From Gnetum montanum (lineage: Eukaryota > Streptophyta > Gnetopsida > Gnetales > Gnetaceae), in assembly GCA_015680685.1 (NCBI GenBank), contig MNCI01002152.1, positions 187,344-251,343 on the forward strand: DNA of 64,000 nucleotides, in the 5' to 3' direction. Positions 46,401-58,521 of the stretch are shown here, piece by piece. The notes beneath the pieces are model-generated. The model was not told the origin of the DNA and did no database searches. It saw nothing but the letters and a program-made list of their open reading frames with translations. The stretch's first letter is position 1; each line of letters begins with the position of its first letter. The translations under genes and the position numbers were made by a program.

Positions 46401-47582
46401 CGAGAAGAGGAAAGTTCCATGCATNNNNNNNNNNNNNNNNNNNNNNNNNNNNNNNNNNNNNNNNNNNNNNNNNNNNNNNNNNNNNNNNNNNNNNNNNNNN
46501 NNNNNNNNNNNNNNNNNNNNNNNNNNNNNNNNNNNNNNNNNNNNNNNNNNNNNNNNNNNNNNNNNNNNNNNNNNNNNNNNNNNNNNNNNNNNNNNNNNNN
46601 NNNNNNNNNNNNNNNNNNNNNNNNNNNNNNNNNNNNNNNNNNNNNNNNNNNNNNNNNNNNNNNNNNNNNNNNNNNNNNNNNNNNNNNNNNNNNNNNNNNN
46701 NNNNNNNNNNNNNNNNNNNNNNNNNNNNNNNNNNNNNNNNNNNNNNNNNNNNNNNNNNNNNNNNNNNNNNNNNNNNNNNNNNNNNNNNNNNNNNNNNNNN
46801 NNNNNNNNNNNNNNNNNNNNNNNNNNNNNNNNNNNNNNNNNNNNNNNNNNNNNNNNNNNNNNNNNNNNNNNNNNNNNNNNNNNNNNNNNNNNNNNNNNNN
46901 NNNNNNNNNNNNNNNNNNNNNNNNNNNNNNNNNNNNNNNNNNNNNNNNNNNNNNNNNNNNNNNNNNNNNNNNNNNNNNNNNNNNNNNNNNNNNNNNNNNN
47001 NNNNNNNNNNNNNNNNNNNNNNNNNNNNNNNNNNNNNNNNNNNNNNNNNNNNNNNNNNNNNNNNNNNNNNNNNNNNNNNNNNNNNNNNNNNNNNNNNNNN
47101 NNNNNNNNNNNNNNNNNNNNNNNNNNNNNNNNNNNNNNNNNNNNNNNNNNNNNNNNNNNNNNNNNNNNNNNNNNNNNNNNNNNNNNNNNNNNNNNNNNNN
47201 NNNNNNNNNNNNNNNNNNNNNNNNNNNNNNNNNNNNNNNNNNNNNNNNNNNNNNNNNNNNNNNNNNNNNNNNNNNNNNNNNNNNNNNNNNNNNNNNNNNN
47301 NNNNNNNNNNNNNNNNNNNNNNNNNNNNNNNNNGATCTTTCCTTGAAAATCTCTAAGGTAAACATTTATGGAAAGATCGAGAAGAGGAAAGTTCCATGCA
47401 TTACATACAGTGATTCATTAGGTGATGACATGGAGGAATGCACAACATCTCCTCCATGCAACAGGTGTGCCCTTGAAACTCTGCAACAAAGATGCCTGTA
47501 TGTAGCAACCACACAACAAGTAGTAGACACCCCATGGTTGACAGCTACTAGAAAGAGCAACCAACAAATATGCATGGAATGA
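43444..47582 (+). CDS. gag-protease polyprotein of G1, one frame with nonsense codons and a gap
   Basis: From the ATG at 43444 (MSSSS) the coding pieces stay in one frame up to the gap and, after closing it, to the stop at 47582. Only nonsense codons break it, mostly TAG. In order: an N-terminal domain (YTHPDEYIPNF, LLRALAQIGM); an H/R/S-rich segment with HHRHHERDDHDEP; the gag capsid domain (open piece 44404-44763) with AESWYRSLEPKTIRRWS; the knuckle CEICQYDHPKGCC at 45262-45300; a Y/P/Q-rich linker; then protease with LLDSGIGVNLIS at 46081-46116 and IIMGRAWLS near 46310. It would make particles and process gag. No polymerase is encoded. Confidence 0.82.
46425..47333. other. assembly gap of about 909 N, probably false
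   Basis: The 66 bp before the gap (46359-46424) are repeated exactly after it (47334-47399). G2 has this sequence once, with no insertion. The two contig ends therefore probably overlap and nothing is missing. Confidence 0.85.
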
Positions 47583-47810
47583 ACTAGGTAAATAACCCAT
47601 GCCAACAATGAAGGCATAAACACATTGGAATATGAACGTTGCCAACTTCCACCCCTTAATCTAAGAACATCAATTGGGAGAAGTTGGGCACTTCTAAGAA
47701 ATTCAAACGCGCACTCGTTATTTCGGATATCTCCCTTTCCATTCAGTCATGGGGGAGGTGGCCACCTATGCTAATCATTTGGGGCCTCAGTTCTTTTTAA
47801 GTTTTTTTTT

Positions 47811-47970
47811 ACACATTTATATCTTACACATTTTTGTTTTACACATTTTTGTTTTACAAGTTTTCGTTTTACACGTTTTTGTTTTACAACCTTTTTTTTT
47901 ACACATTTTTGTTTTACAAGTTTTTGTTTTACACATTTTTGTCTTACACATTTTTGTTTTACAAATTTCT
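47811..47970. repeat. 15-bp minisatellite in the G1 3' region
   Basis: About ten units of the form acacatttttgtttt. G2 has only one or two (58800-58815). Confidence 0.88.
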
Positions 47971-48011
47971 TTAACTTTTATTTTTTTTACATCATCTTTA
48001 TACTTTTTCAT

Positions 48012-48034
48012 TGTGTGTGTGTGTGTGTGTGTGT
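48012..48034. repeat. (TG)n microsatellite, G1
   Basis: About eleven TG repeats. G2 has a shorter run at 58867-58884. Confidence 0.9.
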
Positions 48035-48559
48035 CATCCACCCTGTAAGTTTGTCACCCAATAAGTGTTCTTCATGATGGTATGAACTATTTTTCATATT
48101 GATTGCTAATGTTTGGTTTTTACCTTTAAGTCATAATGTTGATACTAAGATATGTTTCTTTTGATATAGCAGGCAATGAGTTCACTTCATCCATCCATCC
48201 ACCAGTTTCTATGGCCTCTCTCAGCTTGGAAATATACAGTTCTCTTTTAAATAAGAACTCTAATGAATCGGTGACTGGGCATTTCTCAAACTAAGGAAGG
48301 ACTCACGGATTGAATAGGGTGTGACTTCAAGGGAACTTGATGCATTTGTGTGGGTCATCCTCTTGGGTGCTTGGATGTTTGCTTCTCGAGTTTTCTTACC
48401 ATTTTGACGTTACCCAATTATTGGAAGTTGAGCAAATAAAAATAAGAAGTCTTTGCATGGTGTGGTTCTCACGCATAAAAACACAAAACACAAAACAAAA
48501 AAAAAGAGAAAAAAAACTATGAGAATTCAAAGCACACCCCTTAGACAAAATAATCTTTT

Positions 48560-49625
48560 GGGTTGCAAGCACTGGTTATGGAACTAAAAATGTTCCCTCT
48601 AACTAAGGCCCTTCTCACTTTCCATTCTCGCCTCCCTGTTTCGTCGAAATGGTGGTGGCTCTTTGAAGATGCATTCTTGTTACTTCAAGGGGATGGATTA
48701 GCAAAATGCATTGATGTAAAGTCACTAGATGTGGTTGGTTTGAGGTCAGAGTTGGAATGAGATTTGCTAAGTCACTTTAACCATGCAATACACAAGGGGT
48801 TGTACACCACCTTGGTCTTGGGATTCCATTCCATTCTCTTCTTTTCATCCTTCTCTCCATTGTTCACCTCATTGCTGGTTGTATCATTAGTGTATATTTT
48901 GGTTGATACATTCTTTTCTTTTTGGAAAATTCTTATGGTTAAGACTTTAACTCTTGTTCCAAATGACATTCCCAGAGCCTACGGACTCTTTGAATGTGGA
49001 TTTGTTAGGGCATTCATGGCATGAGCTTGCTTTGGGGAGGATCCATTGACATTCCTATTTGGTGCATCAGTTAAATTCTTTCCCTTAACATTTTTGCAAT
49101 TAATTTTATTTTGTTCATTTCCATCTTGACATCCATTTCATCAATGCTATATTTGTCCCTTTTTATCTATCTTTCTTATTCCTTTTCTTTCTCCATTCTA
49201 TCGCTACTGGAGGTTCGCAATTAGTCATGAGGGTACGGGGCCCAATTTTTTCTATTTCCTCCTAGCCTTGATTTTTTTTATTTTTTCCTAACCCCTACAA
49301 CTTCGGTAGTCACCATTAATACATCTCTAAATCCGTAATCAGCCATACCACAACCTAGCCAATGTACCTTTCACCGCAACAAGGTATCAACTACATTGAA
49401 ATTCATTTACCCTTGCTAATATAAGATTGTGTTGTGTGTGTAGATGGCAATCATACAACAGTAGATTGGATCTGGAAGGAAAATTTGGAATGGAGTAGTG
49501 CTAGAAGCAACTATGTAAGGAGCAAGACCAATGGTGCACTTACTAATGGACAACGAAAGTCGCAATCTTGGCATTGGCAGCAGCAACACTTCTCTCTCTC
49601 TCTCTTTCTTAGCTGCCAAATAAGG
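48560..49625 (-). pseudogene. antisense reading frame in the G1 3' region
   Basis: The minus-strand pieces 49416-49619 (ending CMIAIYTHNTI) and 48772-48969 (with RMEWNPKTKVVYNPLCIAWL) match antisense pieces in G2 and F1 at the protein level. Between them NRNVNGSSPKQAHAMNAL (about 49020-49075) also matches F1. Stops occur between the pieces. The function is unknown. This may be an extra antisense ORF of the element. Confidence 0.45.
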
Positions 49626-49799
49626 CCTGATGTCAATGTAATAAGGTGTTCACTCTTGTTGTCATGAACATTAGTTTTGTCAAGTCTTGTAATGACGATC
49701 CGTTTACAAGTCATCCCTTTAGTTTCATTTTGAGTCAATAATCCCATACCTTCCTGATATTATTGTAAGGAACTCGAGGATGAGTTTTTATTCAGTCAT

Positions 49800-49806
49800 G
49801 GGGGTA
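49800..49806 (+). other. polypurine tract of G1
   Basis: GGGGGTA directly before the 3' LTR, within the phrase agtcatgggggta, which recurs elsewhere in the element. Confidence 0.55.
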
Positions 49807-50633
49807 TGATGGGACGCGATATTGCATGGGCCATGATATCATGTACGCGATATCGTGTCTTCCCCTGCGATGTTGCGTACACGATATCGCGGTGTGCCGT
49901 CATATCTATAAATAAGAGGTGGCTCTCCCTTATTTTCCATCCTAGGCCTAGACCGTAGTGAAACTCTAGTAGTTTTATCTCTCCAGAGATAGAATATTTT
50001 CCATGTGCCCACAGTAGGAACTCCAAAGTGAATAGATCTTTATTCGAGTAGACATTGTACCTGAACACATGTTTGTGTACGACAATAAAGACAAACTTCT
50101 TGGATAAACCTTGCAGTGCATGGAATAGGCTAATTAGGATTTTATTTATTGTTATTTACTATTTTCCATTTAAATCATTTATTAGTTATTAAATCTTTCT
50201 CAACCCTTCTCTCCTAGTTAAGTGCCTCAGTACGACTGCTTCGAGCACGTGCATTACGCATGGTGATCCCAGCAACGACTAGCGTTTGGTAACCACGATT
50301 TCTTTGGTTTAGGGTGTGAATGGTAAGTTGGAATGGATGTTGATGCTAGGTTAATTCAGATTTAGTTAGTTAGTTAGAGATAGTTAGTTAATCTCTTCAA
50401 CCCTTCACCTTTCTAGCATAGGAGATAAAACAGACAAGCTATAAAAATCATATACCTCAGACTTACTTAACCATACACCGTGACAAATACAAGTAAGTCT
50501 GGGAAGACAACGAATAATTAACCTTAAGTGTTCCATGAGGAGTGTAGGCACTTAGTCTGCGGAGTTCGACTGGATTGCATGTGTTACACTCGTATTCGTA
50601 TGGTTGAGTGTAGGGATACCTCGCCACTCATAA
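49807..50633 (+). repeat. G1 3' LTR
   Basis: It is 827 bp and closely similar to 42492-43300, with a TATA box at 49907-49915. The U3 array has fewer palindromes here. Confidence 0.92.
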
Positions 50634-50638
50634 GTTAA
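50634..50638. repeat. target-site duplication of G1, right (GTTAA)
   Basis: GTTAA follows the right LTR and equals 42487-42491. Confidence 0.88.
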
Positions 50639-53440
50639 TTTTCTATATATGTGAATATAATTTGTTGGTTAGGATATTTTGTTAAATTTTTGTATCCTTC
50701 ATTTTACTGCTATTGGAACTTAGTGATAGATCTACTATATATTTTATGATTAAATATTTAAATCTAGTTACCTCTTTAATTTTTTTCAGTTATCATTCCT
50801 TTACAAGTATTTGGCTATGCATATTTGGAATTAGGCTTAAAATTTTCAAGATATTACATTTCTAATTTTCTAAAATTACTATAAATTTTCAACATTTAAA
50901 CTAGGATATGATTTAGGCATATGGGCACATAGTGTACTTGATAAGGATCCCATAGAGTCAAATGGAATTTGATTTGGAGTTTGTATATGGCTATTTCATG
51001 TGCCTAAATGTAGATGGTATTAGTTGAGGGTGAAAATTGGAATATGGACTTATAAAAATGTAAATAGTTTTAAAATTATAAAAAATTAAAATTAAAAGTA
51101 AGGTAGTCATGTAAAAAGTAATTTGTAAGAAAAAGTACCACATTTGTTCTTATGCCATCACCTCGCTCTGATTTTTCTCCTACCACCTTGTTTTTGCAAT
51201 GAGTTTTTTTGTTTCATAGTTTTTAAGTCATTTTTCGTCTAGTTTCTCTTATTCTAATCCTATTTTCCTTATTTCTAAACATGTACCAAGCCCACATCTT
51301 AAGATGCATGTGATTCTTCTACTTATAAATAGATTATAGCCTTCTGTACATCTCATTTTAGTTTATAGAGGGTTTTTATCATGTTAATTCAAAGTAAAGT
51401 ACAAATTAATTTTGGACATCATGGTAGGAAAGAAAGATAATAAGAAGAATTTGAAAACCCTACCAACCTGGTAAGAATGCTTATTTTACTTTCCTTTATA
51501 TGTGACTATCTTATTATGTTGTGTGTTTTGTACACTTTCTTTCTACTTTCTAGTTTTTTTTTTATTCTTTCACAATTTTAATTATTAAGCTAAGATTCTA
51601 CTAAATTCTGTTAGTTTCAAATTATTTTTATAAGAAAATATATATTGTTAATCTTGTCCAAATAATTTTCTATTTTTTTGGTGAATTTCTAGAAAATATA
51701 AAAACTTTGAAAATTTGTTTCTCAAATATTTTATGAGTATTTTGGATCACCTCTTCATATAAACATGATTTTGCAAAAAATTTTCTAGAATTTTAGCCAT
51801 CATGGATTTTTGGCTATTTTTGAAATCTTTTAAATTTATGGAATAAACTAATTATATTAATGTAAATAGCTTTGCTTACTTACTAGTAGGAGTCATGAAT
51901 CTTCTAAATGCACTCATCTACATGCAGAAGTAAAGTGTTCTTTAGTAGAATCTATTCCATAAGAATAAGGACTTGGATAGATTTCCTACCTTGGATTTTG
52001 ATTCATAAGTTCATGTGAGGCTAAGAAACTAGTGAAGACCAGCCCATTGAGCAAATGAACATAGTGGTATGCAGTGGACATAGTCAAGACCTATCCTTTC
52101 GATGATACATGTGCCTCATCCATTGAAGATGATGGTAGTGAGCCTATTGCTAAGACCTAGCCATGAGTGGCTTGTTTAGTGTTGTTATTTTAAGGCTTGT
52201 TAGTATGTACATTTAGCAAAGAGGATAACCAAGGGCTAACCTTTAGAAATACTTTGATAAAATATGTACTTTTTAGATTATTATTGGATAAATTTGTGAT
52301 ATCTTTGATACTAGTAAGGTTATTATTGGATTACTAGTAAGGTTATTCCAAAACCTACAGGTACATTTCTTTGACAATGAGGATATCAAGGAGCTAGCAT
52401 TTGGAGATGTCTAAATAAAATACATATTCTTTATATTTTTTTTTAATTATTTTGGATCTTTGAAAATTTATGGCATTTCTAGACTTTGAAATTTTTTTGA
52501 AAATTTAATTGAAAACCTTTATCTAAACTATATCCAAGACTTTTAGGCTACAACCTTTATGCTTCATGAAAAGGAAAATAAAATAACCTTTCTTATTTTG
52601 ATGTAAAGAGCCCAGAATGAGAGGTAAATCAATTCTATATAAGATGGATCCTCTAGACTTGAAAAAAAATAATTTTTGTATATTTTGTATTTTTCTAAAG
52701 TAAAAACCTTCTATACTTTTTGGATACATGTATTTATTTTTGTAAATAAGTAATAAAGTATGATAGATATGAAATTGTTGTTTGTGTCATTTAGATCGGG
52801 GCATTGCAAGAATCATTTTTTATTTCAATGCATACTATACTTTTGGAAAAAATTAATATTATTTAATATATATTAATATTTTATTTAATTATTATTTTTA
52901 ATTTTAATAGTTAATTTAGTAAACTTTAAATGTGAATATGTTTATTTGTAGATGTCCAATTGAGCCAAAACAACCATTGTTGGAATTGTTATTTTATGTA
53001 CTATTTTAGGATGCAACTATTGAAATTTCTTGATATCTACATTCTTGTAGCTAAACAAATCTATTGTTTTCTTTAACTACATTTTATTTAATTATGTATA
53101 TGAGTATTATCAAATTTTTTACACTATATTAATATACTATATTTATGTTTCTAAATATTAATTTTTATTTTTTAATAACTTTTTTTAAAATTAGTAAATC
53201 AAGGTTATATATAAATCTTTGGGATCTTGTAGCATTTCTAGTAGTTATTTATAAGATTTTATAGAAAATTAATATGGGTGCTATGGTTTCTCTAATAGTA
53301 AAAGGAATGAAGAAGGTAGGACAATATACTTGTAAGTTGTGGTTCATTTTTTAGCTTTACTTCTTCATGTTCTTTTTATTATGAACATTCTAAGGATATC
53401 TAGCATGGATTTTAGACTTCGTGTCTTTCTCCTTCAAACA
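50639..53440. other. AT-rich spacer with a possible decayed transcription unit
   Basis: A TATA-like ttataaatag near 51322 is followed about 95 bp later by an ATG (51420), a short lysine-rich coding piece and a G-GTAAGA donor near 51470. A second coding-like piece lies at 51880-52170. No family is recognised. Otherwise it is AT-rich sequence. Confidence 0.25.
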
Positions 53441-53449
53441 TTGTTAAAA

Positions 53450-54400
53450 TAAATATCTTGCTTGATTGTCCTTCATTAGTAAAGCTTGGCTACTCTTCTT
53501 TAGTTTCATCAACTTATTCAAATGTGAAAAAGCCATCATTATTTTCTTCATTATCTACATTCATACCTTTCTCATCTATATTATTAGCCTCTTCTAATAA
53601 TTTAGCAATCTTAACATGGGGTGTTTTAACAATCTTTAATGTTTTTAAATTTAAGCAAGGATAGGTTTTTAACTAACTAGAATATCCCACAAACAAAGCA
53701 TCATTTCATTGGCTATGAAACTTATGAATATTATCTTGATTCTTGATATAACACATGCTGCCAAAGACTCTAAAATGCATAACATTAACTATTTTACAAT
53801 ATCACATTTGATAAGAAGTCTTAGCACTATTAGTTATTTTCAAACATTTGTTAAGGATTTACATTATTGTTCTTGTAGCTTCATTCCATAATAAATTTAA
53901 CATGTTTTTTTCATGCATCATTGACAAGATTATTTCTAGTATGATTCTATTATTTTACTCTATAACACAATTTTTCTTAGGTTTTCTAGTTGATGAAAAC
54001 TATCTCTTCATGAATCCTTGCATAGTGCATAAAATTTATTTGAGATAAACTATTGTCCATTGTTAGTCTTGATAGCTTTTAATTTCAACCTTGTTATAAT
54101 CTCAATCAAATTTTTTAATGTCCTAAAGTACTTAAATACATCATATTTTGTTTCTATAGATGTCAAACAAGACATACAAGTATAGTTATCAATAATAAGA
54201 AAAAAAATATCTACTTCCTTTTAAACTAGCTATATCAAAAGTTCTGCAGGTATTCATATGTAGTAATTTGAGGTTATCTTTAGAATGAAAGTTTACTAGT
54301 TTAAAAGTAACTCTAGTTTACTTATCATGTTAGCAATAAAAAAACATACTTCTTCTAACTGACTTATCTAAGGAATTTCTTTGATACTTTGAGCCTTGAT
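53450..54400 (-). pseudogene. Ty1/copia integrase remnant
   Basis: The minus strand shows the copia integrase core in decayed form: HMNTCRTFDIASLKGSRYF then DNYTCMSC (near 54180-54270). A-I-K-T-N-N-G-Q, standing for R-S-D-N-G-G-E, and FISNKFYALCKDS follow near 54010-54080. A late piece, KTLKIVKTPHVKIAKLLEEA (53570-53650), corresponds to the region after integrase. Many stops occur. The pre-integrase zinc region would lie at about 54300-54400, next to the insertion point of G2. Confidence 0.82.
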
Positions 54401-54418
54401 GAGATCTTGGATGTTACT

Positions 54419-55241
54419 TGATGGGACACAATATTGCCTGGGCCACAATATCACGTACGCGAATCGCATCGGCTTCTATATCGCATCTTTTCTTGCGATA
54501 TCGCGTACGTGATATCGCAGTGTGCCACCAAATCTATAAATACAGGCAACTCTCCCTTGTTTCACCATATAGATGTAGACTCTTAGCAAAACTCTAGCAA
54601 TTTTACCTCTCCAGTGATAGAATAATTTCCATGCCCGTAGTAGGAGTCCCAAAGTGAACCGATCTTTATTCGAGCAAATATTGTACCTAAGTATAAGTTT
54701 GTGTATGGAAATAAAGATGAACTTTTGGATAAACCTTGCAGTGCATGGACTAAGATAAATAGGACTTTAATTAATGTTAAATGGTTAAATGCTTTATTAG
54801 TTAATTAATCTTCCTCAACCCTCAACACTCCTAGTTAAGTGCATTCAGTATGAACACTTCGAGCTCGTGCGTTACGCTTGGTAATCCCAGTAACGAATAG
54901 TGGTTGGTAATCCCAAAAGGTTGCATTGGTTCAGGGTGTGAACGGCAAGTGGGAACGGATACTGATGCTAGACATTATAACTTAGTTAGTTAAAGTTAGT
55001 TACTTAGTCTCTTCACCCTTTCCCTCATTAGCATAGGCGATAAAGCATAAAAGATATAAAAATCACATACCTCAGACTTAACCATACAACCATGAAAAAT
55101 ACAAGTCTAGGAAGACAATGAATGATTAACCTTAAGTGTTCCATAAGGCGTGTAGGCACTTAGTCTATGGAGTTCAATGAGATCACGCGTGTAACACTCG
55201 TATTCGTATGGTTGAGTGTAGGGGTACCTCGCCACTCATCA
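54419..55241 (+). repeat. G2 5' LTR
   Basis: It is 823 bp, starts TGATGGGACAC and ends CTCATCA. It has a GATATC-palindrome U3 (54440-54520) and a TATA box at 54535-54542. Confidence 0.9.
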
Positions 55242-55260
55242 TTGGCACTGTTGCTAGGGA
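55242..55260 (+). other. primer-binding site of G2
   Basis: TTGGCACTGTTGCTAGGGA directly follows the LTR. Confidence 0.78.
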
Positions 55261-55386
55261 CTAAGTTGTTTGTGTGCTAAGTAGAACATAGGAAATCATC
55301 CACATCATTGGGAAGCTTAAATGAACCCTTAGGGTTAATCAGAAGAAAATTTAAACAACGGTCAATAGCATACCAACAAGATAACA

Positions 55387-58300
55387 ATGTCTTCTTCTTC
55401 TCATAAAAGCACTTCACCACCTAGGGATCACACAAGGGACAGTCGGTGGTTCAACATACATAACCAAGAACCACCAGTTTCTCAACAATATCAAGTAGTG
55501 TATACTCATCATGATGAGTATATACCTGGTTTTACTTTTATCCTCCATCAGAATGAACAACTGTGCTGGAGATACCTGCAAGGTAACATAGTGTTACCCC
55601 CAGATCAGAAAATCCCTAGCATGCTCCTTCAGGCTCTTGCACAGATAGGCATGATAGAACTATATGCTAAATACGTTGCATGTGATTATGACACAAGGGA
55701 CTACCATCCCACAGCGGCACAACATCTAAGGGACTCACGGCAGGAGAGTTATCACACATCATTGAAGGGCGAGGGGGCCCGCAACATTTTTTCTATCATA
55801 AGAGAAATTAAGGGTGGTGAACCTATCTCAATAAGTTCTCCAAAAAATGATGTTTCTCCTCCTAATGATAGTGAGGAGGTGGTGTATCAGAACCTTAGCT
55901 CCACGATATACAACCCTATTTCTGACACCCATGAACACCAAATGTTCAATGAGGGAACACAAATAAATGATAAGGATGGGCAGTCTGATCATCATCACGA
56001 TCGGGAATGTAGCCACCAAAGAGAAGGTAGGAAACATCATCATGGAGATGGTTCTTCTTCTTCTTCCCCTTCATCACACCATTCACCCTCTCCTTCCACA
56101 TCCAGACGTAGTCACAAAGAGCACAACTATGAGGATAAGGGTAAGGATAAGCAAAATGAGAGACCTCGATGAAAGAGTCGAGAGCGAGGATGAGGGAATT
56201 GTAGAGAACCAAGGCATGAAAGAAGGGAAAGTAGGGAACCACGTAGGCATCATAGACATCATGAGAGAGATGATCATGATGAACCCCTACTAGCAACCTA
56301 GAGTATGTTAGACATTACGGAGGTAGTTAGAATACCTACAAGGCACTAGAAAGATAGTTGGATCAAGAGACTAGACATGAATAATATCCCACAGTTTGAG
56401 GGGGGATACAATGCTAATCCATAGAATCACTTACAGGCATTCCACAATGCCTGCTCCTTGCAAAATATTGAAAATGAGTGGCAGAAGTTAAAGTTGTTTC
56501 CTAGGACACTCATAAAAGAAGAAGAGAGTTGGTACCGGTCCTTAGAACTAGAATCTATTAGACAGTGGAGTACGATGCTAGAATTGTTTAATGATAAATA
56601 TCAAACATACTCCAGAGTGTCTAACTTGCGTAAATAGATCCAAAGATGGAAGGAGGGTACTCAAAAACCCTTGGATGCTTCCATAGGCTAATATTATGCA
56701 TTGTTACATCGTTGCCCGGGTCATGGTTACGCATAATGGGATCAACTATGCCATCTTGTAGATGGGCTAAGACATGAAACCAAGAGGACCCTTGGGACAT
56801 ATGCCCAAGGGAGATTATCTGAACTTAGATCCCATGAGGTGCATAGACTATTGGAGCAATTAGCTAAGGAAGAAGGGGAGCTACAGAAAAGAGAAAGCAC
56901 AAAAGAGTATAACCACGATCCTTCCCTTTGAAAGGAGGGAGTAAGATTCTATGAGGAAGAGGATGAGTCACCACTTGAAGAGTTGGTGAATAGAAAAACC
57001 TTGTCACTTCAAAAGTTAACAACCAAAGTGTTGGCTAAGGTAGATCAAATGTGGGACTCCTTAGACAGTAGATTCGAAACCATTTTAAAAATCGTAAAGG
57101 AGCCTAAGGAGCGAAGTAGTGACCATGATAAGAAAAAGAGGAGAGATTCATACCATTCACATAACAAGGGTAAGGGAAAAATGACTATCGCTGATGAGGT
57201 TGTGGATTCTAACACAGACAATGATGGTGGATGTGAGATCTACCAATATGACCATCCTAAGGGATGTTGCCTAATAATCTCACATCTACAAGAGTCTGGG
57301 ATGTATGCACTCAACCCAAGACTTAACAAATGGCAAGCATCTCGAAGGTTACCTTATCCCCAAGGTAACCTGAGGTAGTTCCACCAACCTTTAACATATT
57401 ATCCAAGTGGAACTCTGCCACAACCTATCAGGAAACACTAGCAGTGGTAATACCCATAGTCATGGGGGATTCCATTTCCTAGACAACAATACCCTTATCG
57501 ACAACCAGACCCATATGGCTATTACATGCAGCAGCTAGTTTCTCCAAGTGACTCTATGGGTCACGTAACCCCACAATGTCACTACCAAGTTCGGGAGTAT
57601 TTTAGGACTCCTTCTCCTATGGGAGACACACCACATACATACCATCCTCTGAATCTATCTGCCACTCTTACACCAATAGTTCCACTACCACCCACTCCAA
57701 CGATGCAAGGGGAACTCCCCACTCAACCGCAGCAACATAATGCTACGAGAGTTGTAAACCTTCAACCCGTTGCTGGTTCTAACAACTGCACAAAAAGAAG
57801 ACCTTTCTTCATAACCAAAAGCGCAAAAAGGCTCTCACAACCACAAGCAGTTAAGTCTATACACACTCCTTCAACAAATAAGGCTTCGGAGCTCCCTTCA
57901 AACCAACAACAAAGCTCAACGCATATGGTTATGTTAACACATATCGTTATCAACTGGATCAAGGTGGGCCACCTTCCCAAGAAATTCTTTGATCCTAAAA
58001 GCCCCCTAATTTATGTCCAAATTGCTGGGAATGAACCTCATAAGGCTCTTCTTGACTCAGGTTCCAAAGTCAACTTAATCTCACAAGAAATGTATAAAGC
58101 CTGGAACCTACCTCCACTCAAGAAGAGCAATATTCAACTAGAGATGGCTGACCAGTCCATCACCATTCCCTTGGGATTGGTGGAGGACATCGTTATCACT
58201 ATGTGTGGTTGGTCATACCCAACTGATTTCCTGGTGATAGAAGTCAACAGTAGCAAATGGGACTTCCCAATTATAATGGGGAGGGCATGGATAAGTACCA

Positions 58301-58521
58301 TAAATGCATGCCTAGGAATCCATAATCTTTCCTTGGAAATATCTAAGGAAAACATTTATGGAAAGATCAAGAAGAAGAAAGTTCCATGCATCACATATAG
58401 TGACTCAGAGGGGGATGACATGGAGAAATACTTAGCATCTCTTGCATGCAACTGGTGTGCCCAAGAAACTCAAATACAAAGGTGCTTGTATGTAGCAACC
58501 ACACAACAAGAGAACACCTGA
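55387..58521 (+). CDS. gag-protease polyprotein of G2, one frame with nonsense codons
   Basis: The open pieces 55387-56172, 56983-57378 and 57526-58521 share one frame, about 1044 codons, with no frameshift but at least a dozen stops between 56172 and 57530. The domains match G1: N-terminal domain, H/S/R-rich segment, gag capsid (ESWYRSLELESIRQWS near 56530), knuckle, P/Q-rich linker and protease with LLDSGSKVNLIS (D-S-G at 58054-58062) and IIMGRAWIS. The second cysteine of the knuckle is changed (CEIYQYDH, near 57232-57255). Many stops sit where G1 still has CAG or CGA. It ends at a TGA near 58519, where protease homology ends. Confidence 0.85.

Larger units (their letters stand above)
42492..50633 (+). 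mobile_element. element G1: complete non-autonomous Ty3/gypsy insertion (gag-protease)
   Basis: LTRs are at 42492-43300 and 49807-50633, flanked by GTTAA. The interior holds a primer-binding site, one gag-protease frame, the pol tail and a 2-kb 3' region with a 15-bp minisatellite, a TG microsatellite and an antisense frame. RT, RNase H and integrase are absent, with the same deletion edges as in G2. The LTR ends CTCATGA and CTCATAA are each one base away from the CTCATCA of F1 and G2. Confidence 0.92.

Noticed and set aside
46204-47582. Long open frames of 320-390 residues on both strands
   Set aside because: They consist mostly of Ns from the assembly gap. Only the short flanking pieces are real protease sequence.
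47817-48041. Minus-strand frame of repeated K-T-K-M-C units looking like a cysteine-rich peptide
   Set aside because: It is the translation of the 15-bp minisatellite and the TG run, and G2 has no such frame.
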